Made by a program: the position numbers and the translations under genes. Positions 41,431 to 49,933 of a DNA stretch of 64,000 nt are shown here, piece after piece. The first letter of the stretch is position 1. Every line of letters starts with the position of its first letter. Location of the stretch: the NCBI GenBank assembly GCA_015061695.1, contig SUWA01000002.1, forward strand, positions 1 through 64,000, given 5' to 3'. The DNA is from Lentisphaerota bacterium (GTDB taxonomy: Bacteria > Verrucomicrobiota > Lentisphaeria > Victivallales > Victivallaceae). Under the pieces are notes generated by a model. That model did not search any database. It was not told where the DNA came from and saw nothing but the letters and a program-made list of their open reading frames with translations.

Positions 41431-41805
41431 ATGCAACCCAATGAAAAAATTATTTGCCCGTTCTGCCATGAATCGAGCATAGCCAAAGCCAAGACCAAAC
41501 TCGACGGTTTTACACCGGTCGGAACAGTGCTGGTCTGTATGCTGTGCAATGCAGAACTCGCCGGGTTGGAGGAAGCATCGACTGAAAATACTACGACACC
41601 GGAAAGTCATAAACTGCAAGATCTGGGTGTGCTGCTCGGTGCAGCGCCTGCGGCTCGGGCGCGGCTGGCCGCCGCTGATGATGAAAAACGCTTCTGCAAA
41701 GATTGTGTTCACTTCCTGAAACACCCGTTTGTGGATCGGTGCGAGTTGGACAATCACCCGGTGGAAGCAATGAGTGATTGCGGGAATTTCCGGAAACGCG
41801 ATTGA
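41431..41805 (+). CDS. Small zinc-ribbon protein of unknown function
   Basis: 124 residues with two pairs of Cys motifs: CPFCHESS and CMLCNAEL near the N-terminus, forming one zinc ribbon, and a C-terminal group CKDCVHFLKHPFVDRCELD with a further Cys in SDCGNF, a compact second metal site. The middle is Ala-rich. No signal, no membrane span. No named family recognised. It has its own promoter and is followed 46 bp later by the Lrp-type regulator. Confidence 0.6.
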   Translation: MQPNEKIICPFCHESSIAKAKTKLDGFTPVGTVLVCMLCNAELAGLEEASTENTTTPESHKLQDLGVLLGAAPAARARLAAADDEKRFCKDCVHFLKHPFVDRCELDNHPVEAMSDCGNFRKRD

Positions 41806-41851
41806 AAAATTCCCCACGACTGATAATAAAACTTATTTTACGGATAAAAAA

Positions 41852-42331
41852 ATGAAAGATCGTTTGCTTAATATACTCGAACGCAATGCCGCTTTAAGCA
41901 TTGAAGAATTAGCCATCCGCCTCGGCTGCGACGCCGACAGTGTGCGACTGGCTATAAATGAACTGGTAGCCGACCGCAAGATCATCGGTTACAAAGCGAT
42001 CCTGCCGGAAAACAGTACCTCCAAACAGGTTCAGGCTTTGATCGAAGTCAAGATCGCTCCCCGCCGCGAAGGTGGATTTGATACTCCGGCCAAACGAATC
42101 GCCCTCTTTCCGGAAGTTACCGATCTGGCACTGGTTTCCGGCTCTTGCGACCTTTTTGTCAGCGTGCGCGGCGATTCATTGCAGGAAGTTGCCGCCTTTA
42201 TTGCCGAAAAACTGGCCACCATCGACGGAGTGATTGCCACATCTACGACTTTCCAACTCAAGCAATACAAGGTTTCCGGCCGCTTGCTTGACGATCAGGA
42301 AAGTACCGAACGTCTGGCTGTTTGTCCGTAA
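41852..42331 (+). CDS. Lrp/AsnC-family regulator
   Basis: 159 residues. N-terminal winged helix (SIEELAIRLGCDADSVRLAI) and C-terminal RAM domain (VQALIEVKIAP, FPEVTDLALVSGSCDLFVSV, ATIDGVIATSTTFQLKQYKV). The RAM domain binds amino acids and drives octamers. The frame is open upstream to 41774 across the previous gene, but ATG 41852 fits the family start. The aminotransferase gene 260 bp downstream on the same strand is a frequent neighbour of such regulators and a likely target. Confidence 0.85.
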   Translation: MKDRLLNILERNAALSIEELAIRLGCDADSVRLAINELVADRKIIGYKAILPENSTSKQVQALIEVKIAPRREGGFDTPAKRIALFPEVTDLALVSGSCDLFVSVRGDSLQEVAAFIAEKLATIDGVIATSTTFQLKQYKVSGRLLDDQESTERLAVCP

Positions 42332-42591
42332 AAAACTTTACAGCCTGCGACTTGCAAGGTCCTTGCCGAAAAACTCCCGGCAACCAGCCTCAAACAGTGT
42401 TTCAGGCCCGTAAACAGGTATTTTTGTACAAAATTGGCCGATAATGATGCAAAAATCGCATTTTTTGCAGAAAAAAATTTGCATAAAAACAAATAACAAA
42501 TTACTTTAAGGAAAACTGAACAACACGGTTTAGCAGATTTGCTGACACTTGTTTTTCAAAAGATATTGAATATATCAGAGGAGAAGATAAT

Positions 42592-43785
42592 ATGAGTAAT
42601 TGCATCGAAAATTTTTCAGCAGAGTCATTCATAGTTGCTCCCGTAAGAGATTTGCCCAAGAGCGGCATCCGCGAATTTTTTGATCTGGTAGCCGGCCGCA
42701 GCGATGTTATTTCGCTGGGCGTGGGCGAACCGGACTTTACCACGCCGTGGAACATCCGCGAGAGCGCCATCTATTCGCTCGAAGCCGGCCATACATCCTA
42801 CACCTCCAACGCTGGCTTGCCGGCTTTGCGCAAAGCCATCTGCGATTACCTCGGCAAATATTATAATGTAAACTACGATCCGGCACATGAGTGTCTGGTA
42901 ACGATCGGCGTCAGCGAAGCGCTGGATCTGGCCATGCGCGCACTCATCAATCCGGGTGACGAAGTTATTTACACCTCGCCCTGCTTTGTTTCTTACCCGG
43001 CGGAAGTGCTGATGGCACGCGGAGTGCCGGTACCGCTGGTAACGCGAGACTGCGATAACTTCAGTGTCGATCCGGCCGAATTGCGCAAACTCATCACGCC
43101 TAAAAGCAAAGTCCTGCTGCTGAATTTTCCCTGCAATCCCACCGGAGCGATTGCGCCGGAAGCGGTTTTGCGTGAAATCGCCGATATAGCCAAAGAAAAC
43201 AACCTGATCGTCATTACCGACGAAATTTACTCCGAACTGGTCTACGACGATTGCAAACATGTATCCATTGCCTCGTTCCCGGGCATGAAAGAACGCACGA
43301 TCTTCCTGCACGGATTTTCCAAAGCCTTTGCCATGACCGGATTCCGCATCGGCTATGTGTGCGGGCCGCAAGTTATTATGGATGCCATGTACAAGATCCA
43401 TCAATACGCGATCATGTGCGCACCGATCACCGCGCAGGAAGCCGCATTGGAAGCGCTCAAATCCGCCCGCAAAGACATGCTCCGGATGCGCGACAGTTAC
43501 TGGGAACGGCGCAATATCATCGTCCACGGCTTGCGCAACGCCGGTTTGGAGTGCGTAATGCCGCAAGGCGCCTTTTACTCGTTTCCGTCGATCAAATCCA
43601 CCGGCATGACCAGCCGTGAATTTGCCGAAGGTCTGCTTAAAGAAGAAAGCGTGGCCGTAGTGCCGGGTTCAGCGTTCGGCCCCGGCGGCGAAGGCTATGT
43701 ACGCGCCTGTTACGCCACCGCCGAAGATCAGATCATCGAAGCCCTGAAGCGAATCAAGCGTTTTGTTGCCCAAAACAGTAAGTAA
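42592..43785 (+). CDS. PLP-dependent class I/II aminotransferase
   Basis: 397 residues of fold type I. The PLP Lys lies in HGFSKAFAMTGFRIGY (K in FSKAFA), the Asp in IVITDEIYSELVYD hydrogen-bonds the cofactor ring, and substrate-binding Arg is likely in GGEGYVRACYAT near the C-terminus. Related enzymes use aspartate, aromatic or branched-chain amino acids, and the substrate is not clear from sequence. A strong ribosome site (AGAGGAGA) precedes ATG 42592. The 260-bp gap from the Lrp gene allows a regulated promoter; none is certain. Confidence 0.9.
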   Translation: MSNCIENFSAESFIVAPVRDLPKSGIREFFDLVAGRSDVISLGVGEPDFTTPWNIRESAIYSLEAGHTSYTSNAGLPALRKAICDYLGKYYNVNYDPAHECLVTIGVSEALDLAMRALINPGDEVIYTSPCFVSYPAEVLMARGVPVPLVTRDCDNFSVDPAELRKLITPKSKVLLLNFPCNPTGAIAPEAVLREIADIAKENNLIVITDEIYSELVYDDCKHVSIASFPGMKERTIFLHGFSKAFAMTGFRIGYVCGPQVIMDAMYKIHQYAIMCAPITAQEAALEALKSARKDMLRMRDSYWERRNIIVHGLRNAGLECVMPQGAFYSFPSIKSTGMTSREFAEGLLKEESVAVVPGSAFGPGGEGYVRACYATAEDQIIEALKRIKRFVAQNSK

Positions 43786-43800
43786 TTTAAGTTTGTAGCA

Positions 43801-43836
43801 AAAAGCGGCAGAGAAGTAAATCACTGCCGCTTTTTT
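43801..43836. terminator. Bidirectional terminator between aminotransferase and Sel1 genes
   Basis: AAAAGCGGCAG (43801-43811) pairs with CTGCCGCTTTT (43824-43834), ending in TTTTTT. Confidence 0.85.
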
Positions 43837-43842
43837 ATGGTT

Positions 43843-44661
43843 TTATTCATAGAATATTTTTTCACTCAAACGCTTGAGTGCAGCTTGGGCTTCCGGCACT
43901 GTCCCGGCGGCATTACGGTACAACTCAATGGCTTTAGCGGTGTCTTGCGGCACGCCGATGCCTTTTTCGTAACAGAACCCCAGCATATAACAAGAATAAA
44001 CTTCGCCTTGGGCGGCGGCTTTGGTCCACAAATTAGCGGCTTCGGCGCGGTCTTGCTTTATTCCCCAACCGTTATAATAACATACGCCCAGCATATATTG
44101 AGCTTCCGGAAGATCCTTTACTGCCGCCTGACGGAAATATTTTACAGCTTCGCCATAGTCAATTTGCACTCCCAGCCCCAGATAATAGCAGCGCCCCAGC
44201 GCGAATTGAGCATCGGCATTACCCTTTGCCGCCGCCTGACGGAAGCAGTTTACCGCTTCAGCGTGATCTTTATTTACGCCACGCCCTTCACAGTAACACA
44301 CCCCCAACATATATTGAGCATCCGGAAAACCTTGTTCCGCAGCCTGCTTAAAGTATTTTACCGCTTGGCTGTAATCCTGTTTTACTCCATTGCCGTTATA
44401 AAACTGCAAGCCGCAATTATATTGCCCCTCCGGAGTATCAAGAACACCTTTTTGCGATACAGTGCAAAATCTGTAAAAACACCCCTGTCCGACTGTTACA
44501 TTCACGATCAGATAAACAAAACTTAATCCCCACAGAAAATTCAGAAATTTTAAGATTTTACGGCGCAGAGCCTTCTTTCTGATCGGATATCCGCATTGCG
44601 GACAAACTTCTGCTGATTCAGAAATTACCACCCCGCACTCCGGGCATTTTATCATAGCCAT
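43843..44661 (-). CDS. Membrane-anchored zinc-ribbon Sel1-repeat protein
   Basis: 272 residues. N-terminal zinc ribbon (CPECGVVISESAEVCPQCGY), a membrane span (about 38-58, FLNFLWGLSFVYLIVNVTVG), then about five Sel1-like 36-residue repeats (for example DAQYMLGVCYCEGRGV and EAQYMLGVCYYNGWGI). Sel1 proteins act as scaffolds or adaptors. The frame is open to 44748, but ATG 44661 lies just after the Fic gene stop with GGAAG upstream, so it is translationally linked to fic. The repeat domain would face the periplasm if the zinc ribbon is cytoplasmic. Confidence 0.82.
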   Translation of the reverse strand: MAMIKCPECGVVISESAEVCPQCGYPIRKKALRRKILKFLNFLWGLSFVYLIVNVTVGQGCFYRFCTVSQKGVLDTPEGQYNCGLQFYNGNGVKQDYSQAVKYFKQAAEQGFPDAQYMLGVCYCEGRGVNKDHAEAVNCFRQAAAKGNADAQFALGRCYYLGLGVQIDYGEAVKYFRQAAVKDLPEAQYMLGVCYYNGWGIKQDRAEAANLWTKAAAQGEVYSCYMLGFCYEKGIGVPQDTAKAIELYRNAAGTVPEAQAALKRLSEKIFYE

Positions 44662-44665
44662 CGCT

Positions 44666-45397
44666 TTAACTTCCCAGCATCCGCAACAGTTCCCGCAATG
44701 TTTCGACTTCCCGATCACGGATAAAATCAATAAATTTTTCCGGAACACTATGCGATTCTTCTAAAATTGAAATGTATTCTGAACGTAATACAGGCGGAAT
44801 AATCGTTACCGGGAATCCATGACGGAGCAGAATCAAATTCATCAGCAATCTGGCAACCCGACCGTTACCGTCGATAAAAGGGTGAATAAAAACAAAACGG
44901 CGATGTGCTTCAGCAGCCAATTCCACCGGATGCAGTAATGACTCTGACTCATTGACCCACGCAATAAACTCATCCATCAAACCGGTTATTTTTTCCGGTG
45001 CCGGCAATGGGTAATGGCTGCCGCTGATAAACACCCGCACTCTGCGATACTCCCCGGCATTGACCGGATCTATGCGTTTGTAAAAAAGCTCATGCAATTT
45101 GCAAATATCAACAGCGGTCAAATCTTTATCTGTTGCCATGGAATGTATATAATCATACGCATCGGCATGGCCCAGCGCCTCATAAACCTCTTGCAGCGGC
45201 TTACCATGCACGGTAAGTCCATCTTCAAGAATAACCTTGGTTTCAGATTCAGTTAAACTGTTACCTTCCAAGGCATTACTCGACCAGGTAAGCCCTACTC
45301 TGTAAAATTTGCGCAGAGAGTCCAAAGTCTCAATCGGAAAAGGACGGAATTTATCCAATTCCAATTTCAGTTTATCGCATAAATCAAACTGTGACAT
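44666..45397 (-). CDS. Fic-domain protein with N-terminal inhibitory helix
   Basis: 243 residues. Catalytic motif HPFIDGNGRVARLL (H172 to R180) is intact, so it can transfer AMP or a similar group to target proteins. The SSNALEG segment (S40xxxE44G45) is the inhibitory motif whose Glu blocks ATP binding; being ahead of the Fic core makes it class II. TGGAGTG lies seven bases before ATG 45397. It heads a two-gene unit with the Sel1-repeat protein downstream. Target unknown. Confidence 0.88.
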   Translation of the reverse strand: MSQFDLCDKLKLELDKFRPFPIETLDSLRKFYRVGLTWSSNALEGNSLTESETKVILEDGLTVHGKPLQEVYEALGHADAYDYIHSMATDKDLTAVDICKLHELFYKRIDPVNAGEYRRVRVFISGSHYPLPAPEKITGLMDEFIAWVNESESLLHPVELAAEAHRRFVFIHPFIDGNGRVARLLMNLILLRHGFPVTIIPPVLRSEYISILEESHSVPEKFIDFIRDREVETLRELLRMLGS

Positions 45398-45471
45398 TTT
45401 TTCACTCCATTATTACTTACTCTTAATATACATTTAACGGAGTTTTTTACAAATATCTTGTTTGCAAACCT

Positions 45472-45518
45472 ACAAAAAAACAACGGTACTTCCCGTATAT
45501 CAGGAAAATACCGTTGTT
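45472..45518 (-). terminator. Terminator of the second nagB-like gene
   Basis: AACAACGGTA (45479-45488) and TACCGTTGTT (45509-45518) pair perfectly; on the minus strand they end in TTTTTTT. Confidence 0.8.
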
Positions 45519-45555
45519 GGATTCAATCCAAGCCTTGCGGCTTTTCAGCAATGAG

Positions 45556-46299
45556 TTACTTGCTCAATTTGGAAGCACTGGCTTCGTCGAGGAAGGTAAC
45601 GCAATGCGGATGGTTCTGCAGGATCGAAGCCGGGCAGGTGTTGGTGACCGGACCTTCGATCATGTTCTTGATCGCTTCGGCCTTGCGTTCGTCCGGAACA
45701 ACGTTGACGATGACCTTGCTCTTGCAGATCTGCGGCACGCTCATGCTGAACGCATGGGTGGGAACAGCGTCGAAAGTGGGGAACCAGCCTTCGCCCAGCT
45801 GCTGATTGCGGCAGGCATCATCCAGTTTCACAACCAGGAACGCTTCGTCGGTATCAAAGTCAGCCGGCGGGTCATTGAACGCAATGTGGCCGTTTTCGCC
45901 AACGCCGATAAAGGCGATGTCGACCGGGTGATCGGCCAGAACTTTCTTCATCTTGGCACAGAAAGCAGCCGGATCATCGGTGTCGCCTTCGACAAAGTAA
46001 ACCGCAGCCAGTTCGCAGGGCAGTTTGTCGATGAGGTTTTCACGCAGATTCAGGCGGAAACCAGCCTTGTGGCCTTTGGGCAGACCAATGTATTCATCAA
46101 GGTGGAACAGGGTGACTTTGGACCAGTCGATGCCCGGTTCCTGCACCAGAAAGCTCATCATTTCAAACTGGCTCGGGGCGGTCGCGGCGATCATGTTGAC
46201 CGCGCCTTTTTCAGCCAATACTTTACGCAGCACTTCGGCACCGTAAGCGGCTGCCGCCTTGCTCATTTCGGTCTTGTTCTTGAGAACTTTGACTTCCAT
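45556..46299 (-). CDS. Divergent glucosamine-6-phosphate isomerase/deaminase (NagB-like)
   Basis: 247 residues of the GlcN6P isomerase/6-phosphogluconolactonase family. FHLDEYIGLP carries the base-pair Asp (D68); the second motif reads GVGENGHIAFNDPPADFD, with H138 kept but Glu in place of the usual Asp 135 and Asp in place of Glu 143, a subtype seen in several bacterial phyla. Phosphate-binding IAATAPSQFEMM replaces GATGSTP. It could use glucosamine-6-phosphate or a related amino sugar. AAGGTGG precedes ATG 46299. A canonical nagB is at 8300-9085, so the two may use different sugars or conditions. Confidence 0.82.
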   Translation of the reverse strand: MEVKVLKNKTEMSKAAAAYGAEVLRKVLAEKGAVNMIAATAPSQFEMMSFLVQEPGIDWSKVTLFHLDEYIGLPKGHKAGFRLNLRENLIDKLPCELAAVYFVEGDTDDPAAFCAKMKKVLADHPVDIAFIGVGENGHIAFNDPPADFDTDEAFLVVKLDDACRNQQLGEGWFPTFDAVPTHAFSMSVPQICKSKVIVNVVPDERKAEAIKNMIEGPVTNTCPASILQNHPHCVTFLDEASASKLSK

Positions 46300-46425
46300 T
46301 TTTCCACCTTCTTCTTTTTATGAATGGATTTTTATACAATTTTCCGCTGAACCGATTCAGCGTGTAAAACATAACAACTAAATATACATCAAAAATGCTT
46401 TTATTACAAGTTTACAGCGTAAAAA

Positions 46426-46469
46426 ATCCGGCTTTTTAGGTAGGCAACAATAAATCAGATGCGCCGGAT
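46426..46469 (-). terminator. Possible terminator of the SpoIIE phosphatase gene
   Basis: A 7-bp stem (ATCCGGC/GCCGGAT) with a 30-base loop spans the stop codon and ends in TTTTTT on the minus strand. Confidence 0.4.
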
Positions 46470-47855
46470 CAAAATTGCCGTACGGTCGTCGTGCTGCTCG
46501 GGTTCAAAATCATTCACTGCTTCCAGCAAGCCATCCAAAACTTCTTCGGCGCTCATGTTAGCTGCGCAGCGGCTTTCAAACTCATCAGCCAGTTTATCCA
46601 CTCCAAACTCTTCGGATTTTACATCCAGCGCTTCAGTTATACCGTCGCTGTAAAGCAAGACCGACATTCCCGGAGGCATCTGCAGACAAATCGTATCAAA
46701 CGTGGCAAACTCATCCGGCAAAATCCCCACCCCGGTACCGTCCGGATAAAGCCGCCGGATATGATTACGGATAAAGTAGATCAATTCAGTGTGCCCTGCC
46801 CGCGCATATTCTATAAGGCCGTGTTTTTTATCCAGCAAACAGCAGCCGAGAGTAACAAAACGCTCATCATCAGTATCGCGGTACAAGTTGCGGTTGACTT
46901 CGCGCAACATATCCTCCAGCGTGGTAAAATGATCCACCGCCGCCCGGATAAAACTGCGGGTCATAGAAGCCAGCAAACATGCCGGCACCCCTTTACCGCA
47001 CGCATCGCCCATAACGATCAGCAGCCGGTCATCGTCAATACGCACAAAGTCATAAAAATCGCCATTGACCTCTTTGGCCGAACTGGTTTTGGCGTAAACC
47101 GAAAATGTTCCCCAATCCGGCACTGAATCCGGCAGCAGCGATGCCTGCAACTTGCGGGCAAATCCCAACTCCTGATTCAGCCGTTCCTGCGCACTGCGTA
47201 TTTTGTATGAATCCTCCAGATCCATGATCAAGCGAACCTGCGAAGCGGCAAACTGCAGTTGGGACATTTTTTCCTGATCGAAACGCCCCCAACTGCTGCC
47301 GCCCGTGGCGCAGATCACCCCGGCTAACTCATCATTGCGGAATACCGGTACCGCCATCACCTGTTCCGGCAGCAGTTCCATAGGGAACTCGCTCAAGTGT
47401 TCATCGTGTCTGGCATTGGGCAGCAGGATGGCCCGTTTGCGGGCGGCAGTGCGCCCGATGAACCCCTCGCCGATAGCAATTTCCTCTTCAGCTAAAGCCT
47501 GCCGGAAAAACTCCGGAGCAGCATCTTTATCCATAGTAATAGTGTGTTCCGAGAGCTGATAAGGCCCATGCACACCGGCCACCCAGAGAATATTATCTTC
47601 CACGCGGTAAATGCAAACCGCTTCGGCCATGATCATTTCAGCAATATGTTTGGCCGCCTGATACATGGAGTCGGAAAGTTTGTCATTGGAGCGCAAACTG
47701 CGCGAAAAAAGATCCAGAAAGTGGTCTATTTCGGTCTGCTGGCGTATCACTTGTGCCAAATGTCCCCCGCGCCTCCGCCATGCAATAATCAGAATCAAAA
47801 CAATTATCAGAAACAAAAGGCTCATTATGCCCAAAGTGATATTAACGTTATTCAT
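46455..47855 (-). CDS. Membrane-bound GAF-SpoIIE (PP2C) phosphatase
   Basis: 466 residues. One N-terminal membrane span (residues 7-26, LGIMSLLFLIIVLILIIAW), a GAF domain (about 50-215; GEGFIGRTAARKRAILLP), a short coiled coil with QERLNQELGFARKLQASLLP, and a SpoIIE/PP2C phosphatase domain with metal-binding Asp in VNGDFYDFV and MGDACGKGVPA, GHTELI, YSDGITEAL and DDRTAILI. Such RsbU-like phosphatases act on anti-anti-sigma factors. The partner is not nearby. Start ATG 47855 is supported by the membrane segment. Confidence 0.92.
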   Translation of the reverse strand: MNNVNITLGIMSLLFLIIVLILIIAWRRRGGHLAQVIRQQTEIDHFLDLFSRSLRSNDKLSDSMYQAAKHIAEMIMAEAVCIYRVEDNILWVAGVHGPYQLSEHTITMDKDAAPEFFRQALAEEEIAIGEGFIGRTAARKRAILLPNARHDEHLSEFPMELLPEQVMAVPVFRNDELAGVICATGGSSWGRFDQEKMSQLQFAASQVRLIMDLEDSYKIRSAQERLNQELGFARKLQASLLPDSVPDWGTFSVYAKTSSAKEVNGDFYDFVRIDDDRLLIVMGDACGKGVPACLLASMTRSFIRAAVDHFTTLEDMLREVNRNLYRDTDDERFVTLGCCLLDKKHGLIEYARAGHTELIYFIRNHIRRLYPDGTGVGILPDEFATFDTICLQMPPGMSVLLYSDGITEALDVKSEEFGVDKLADEFESRCAANMSAEEVLDGLLEAVNDFEPEQHDDRTAILIRRI

Positions 47856-48027
47856 AATTCTAAATAACTCTCTTCTGCCGCTGACGGTTTACCGGGTGAA
47901 GCCGCTTTGAAAAAAAACCGCCATTTTCTGCTCTACATTTTTTCCATATATTGATAACATAACACAACAAATAACAAACTGCAAAAGTTTTTTTACATTT
48001 TTTACAGAACAGAAAGCATTTTTTTTC

Positions 48028-48055
48028 TTGAAATCATGCTCTTTTATACTATATT
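48028..48055 (+). promoter_or_regulatory. Promoter of the NDK-like gene
   Basis: TTGAAA (48028-48033), 16-bp spacer, TATATT (48050-48055); AAGGAG precedes the ATG at 48095. Confidence 0.6.
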
Positions 48056-48094
48056 ATGAGCCAGACAATAGTGTAATCAAGGAGTTTTTGGTAA

Positions 48095-49093
48095 ATGAGT
48101 GAAACTGTTCTTATCGTATTTTCGCCCTGTGCAGTGGAGCGGAAACTGTCCGGAGTGATGCTGTCGCGCCTGATGAGTCGCGGCAAACTGGAACTGGACG
48201 CGGCTCAATTGATAAAACTTACCGCCGATGATCAAGCAAAACTTACCGCCGTTATGCCCGAAGCCGCCAACTGGGATATTGCAAACAGCGCTGCAATGGT
48301 CTGCCTGTTGACCGGAGAAAATGCTGCTGCGAACATTCAAGCGTTGCTGCCGGAATTGAATTTTTCGCTGGGCAGCAACTTATTGGCTTGCTCGGCTGAT
48401 CGTGCTGCCATGGCAGCGATCGCCTCGATCGCCGACCGCAATAATCTGCTGGCCGCGGCTCCGGCCGCCGGCGAAGAACGCACATTGCTGATCATCAAAC
48501 CGGAAAATTTCCGGGCGCCCAGTGTCCGCCCCGGAGCCATCCTGGATATGCTTATGAGCCTTGACCTCAAGTGGATCGGGTGCAAAGTCCATGGCATGAC
48601 CATTGCCGATGCTTTGGAGTTTTACGGTCCGGTCCGTCAGGCGCTGCGCAGCAAGCTCGGACCTAAAATCGGAACTAAAGCACTGGCCACAGTGGAAAAT
48701 GAGTTTGAATTCAAATTTGATTCCGATGCCGCCGACCGGCTGATCGAAACCGTTGGCAATGGTTTTGCAGACGATCAATTTGAACAGATCGTTGAATTTA
48801 TGGCCGGCAAGCGCCCATCGCAAGTGCCGGAATCCGAGCAACATCTGCCCGGCGGCGCCAAGTGCATGGTGCTGATTTTTGACGGGGTGGATGCGGTTGC
48901 CAAGATCCGTACCATCCTCGGGCCGACCAACCCGGCCCAAGCCACCGGCGGCACCGTTCGCTATGACTTTGGCACCAATATCATGGTCAATGCGTCCCAT
49001 GCATCGGATTCGGTCGAAAGTTTCCAGCGCGAAGGCCGTATTGTCCGGGTGGAAGAAAATGATTTAAGCCAACTTGCTTCTGCATTGGCTTGA
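48095..49093 (+). CDS. Tandem nucleoside diphosphate kinase-like protein
   Basis: 332 residues, about twice the length of ordinary NDK. Residues 3-110 are a decayed NDK copy: ETVLIVFSPCAVERKLSGVM matches the family start, but the catalytic-His segment reads NLLACSADRAAM with no His. Residues 128-325 are the second copy: RTLLIIKPENF, an expanded middle (190-255), then the active part GPTNPAQATGGTVRYDFG and NASHASDSVESF with H302 in place. It could be an active NDK with a regulatory or dimer-forming first copy. No other NDK gene is in the window. A good ribosome site and terminator frame it. Confidence 0.8.
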   Translation: MSETVLIVFSPCAVERKLSGVMLSRLMSRGKLELDAAQLIKLTADDQAKLTAVMPEAANWDIANSAAMVCLLTGENAAANIQALLPELNFSLGSNLLACSADRAAMAAIASIADRNNLLAAAPAAGEERTLLIIKPENFRAPSVRPGAILDMLMSLDLKWIGCKVHGMTIADALEFYGPVRQALRSKLGPKIGTKALATVENEFEFKFDSDAADRLIETVGNGFADDQFEQIVEFMAGKRPSQVPESEQHLPGGAKCMVLIFDGVDAVAKIRTILGPTNPAQATGGTVRYDFGTNIMVNASHASDSVESFQREGRIVRVEENDLSQLASALA

Positions 49094-49104
49094 TCCAACC
49101 GCAT

Positions 49105-49148
49105 AAAAAAACACCGGTTGCCGCTGAACGGTAAACCGGTGTTTTTTT
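49105..49148. terminator. Bidirectional terminator between NDK-like gene and envelope operon
   Basis: A 15-bp inverted repeat, AAAAAAACACCGGTT (49105-49119) and AACCGGTGTTTTTTT (49134-49148), between convergent units. Confidence 0.9.
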
Positions 49149-49165
49149 ATTTATGCTTCAAATAT

Positions 49166-49912
49166 TTACTGCATATTTCCCGCCAGATCACGCAAAGCAG
49201 AATTCATGGCTTGCTTCATCAGCTGCGGATACATGCTTACATCTTCGCCCTGCCGGTAGAGCCAGTGATTCACATAATCGCTGTTGCGGTAATTGTAAGT
49301 CCAGACGACTTTGCCGCTGCGCCGTTCAACCAGCTCAAAACCGACCCACAGTTCGTTGACCGAATCGCCCATTGGGGCCCCCAGGGTCCACAACACCGGA
49401 GCCAGAAAGTACGTTATGCAATACTGGTAATAATGCCCGCTGTAACGGGTGCTGTAAACTTTACCGCGCCAAATATAATCAGTATCGGCCTGACTCATAT
49501 TGTTGGCCTTTTTGACAGACTTGAAGAGATTGGAAGCCTTCAAGCTCTGCATGGCGGCATCGGCAAAATCCTGCTCAACATCCAGGTGGTAACGCCCCAG
49601 CGTAACAAAATCCTTGCTCTTTTCCGGCTCGGTCTTTTCAACTCCGGCAAACGGAAAGAGAGGCAAAAAACCCCAATAAAAAGAACCGCTGTCGCCCGGC
49701 TTATAAACATAAAGCTCTTCCCCGGGGCCGCCCAAACTGCGCTGATCCATAAACGGCATTACCGCTACGGTTTTATCAGCACCGCCCTGCTCCTGAAGCC
49801 GGATCATCGTTCCCGGAGCAGATGAGTAATCAAATTTGGCAACACTGGTACAGCCGCCGGCCAGCAGCAGCACCGCTCCGCAAACCGCAGAAAGCAATAA
49901 ACTCTTTTTCAT
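49166..49912 (-). CDS. Outer-membrane lipoprotein of unknown function
   Basis: 248 residues. Lipobox LLAGGC at residues 16-21 (acylated C21) with a hydrophobic signal ahead of it. The mature protein begins TSVAKFDYSSAPGTMIRLQE and contains KTVAVMPFMDQRS, a beta-strand pattern like that in CsgG/LpoB-type domains, then ASNLFKSVKKANNMSQADTDYIWRG. Last gene of the six-gene envelope operon; a terminator follows. Probably periplasmic and outer-membrane anchored. Confidence 0.75.
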   Translation of the reverse strand: MKKSLLLSAVCGAVLLLAGGCTSVAKFDYSSAPGTMIRLQEQGGADKTVAVMPFMDQRSLGGPGEELYVYKPGDSGSFYWGFLPLFPFAGVEKTEPEKSKDFVTLGRYHLDVEQDFADAAMQSLKASNLFKSVKKANNMSQADTDYIWRGKVYSTRYSGHYYQYCITYFLAPVLWTLGAPMGDSVNELWVGFELVERRSGKVVWTYNYRNSDYVNHWLYRQGEDVSMYPQLMKQAMNSALRDLAGNMQ

Positions 49913-49933
49913 AAAAATTCCCCCGTGGGTAAA

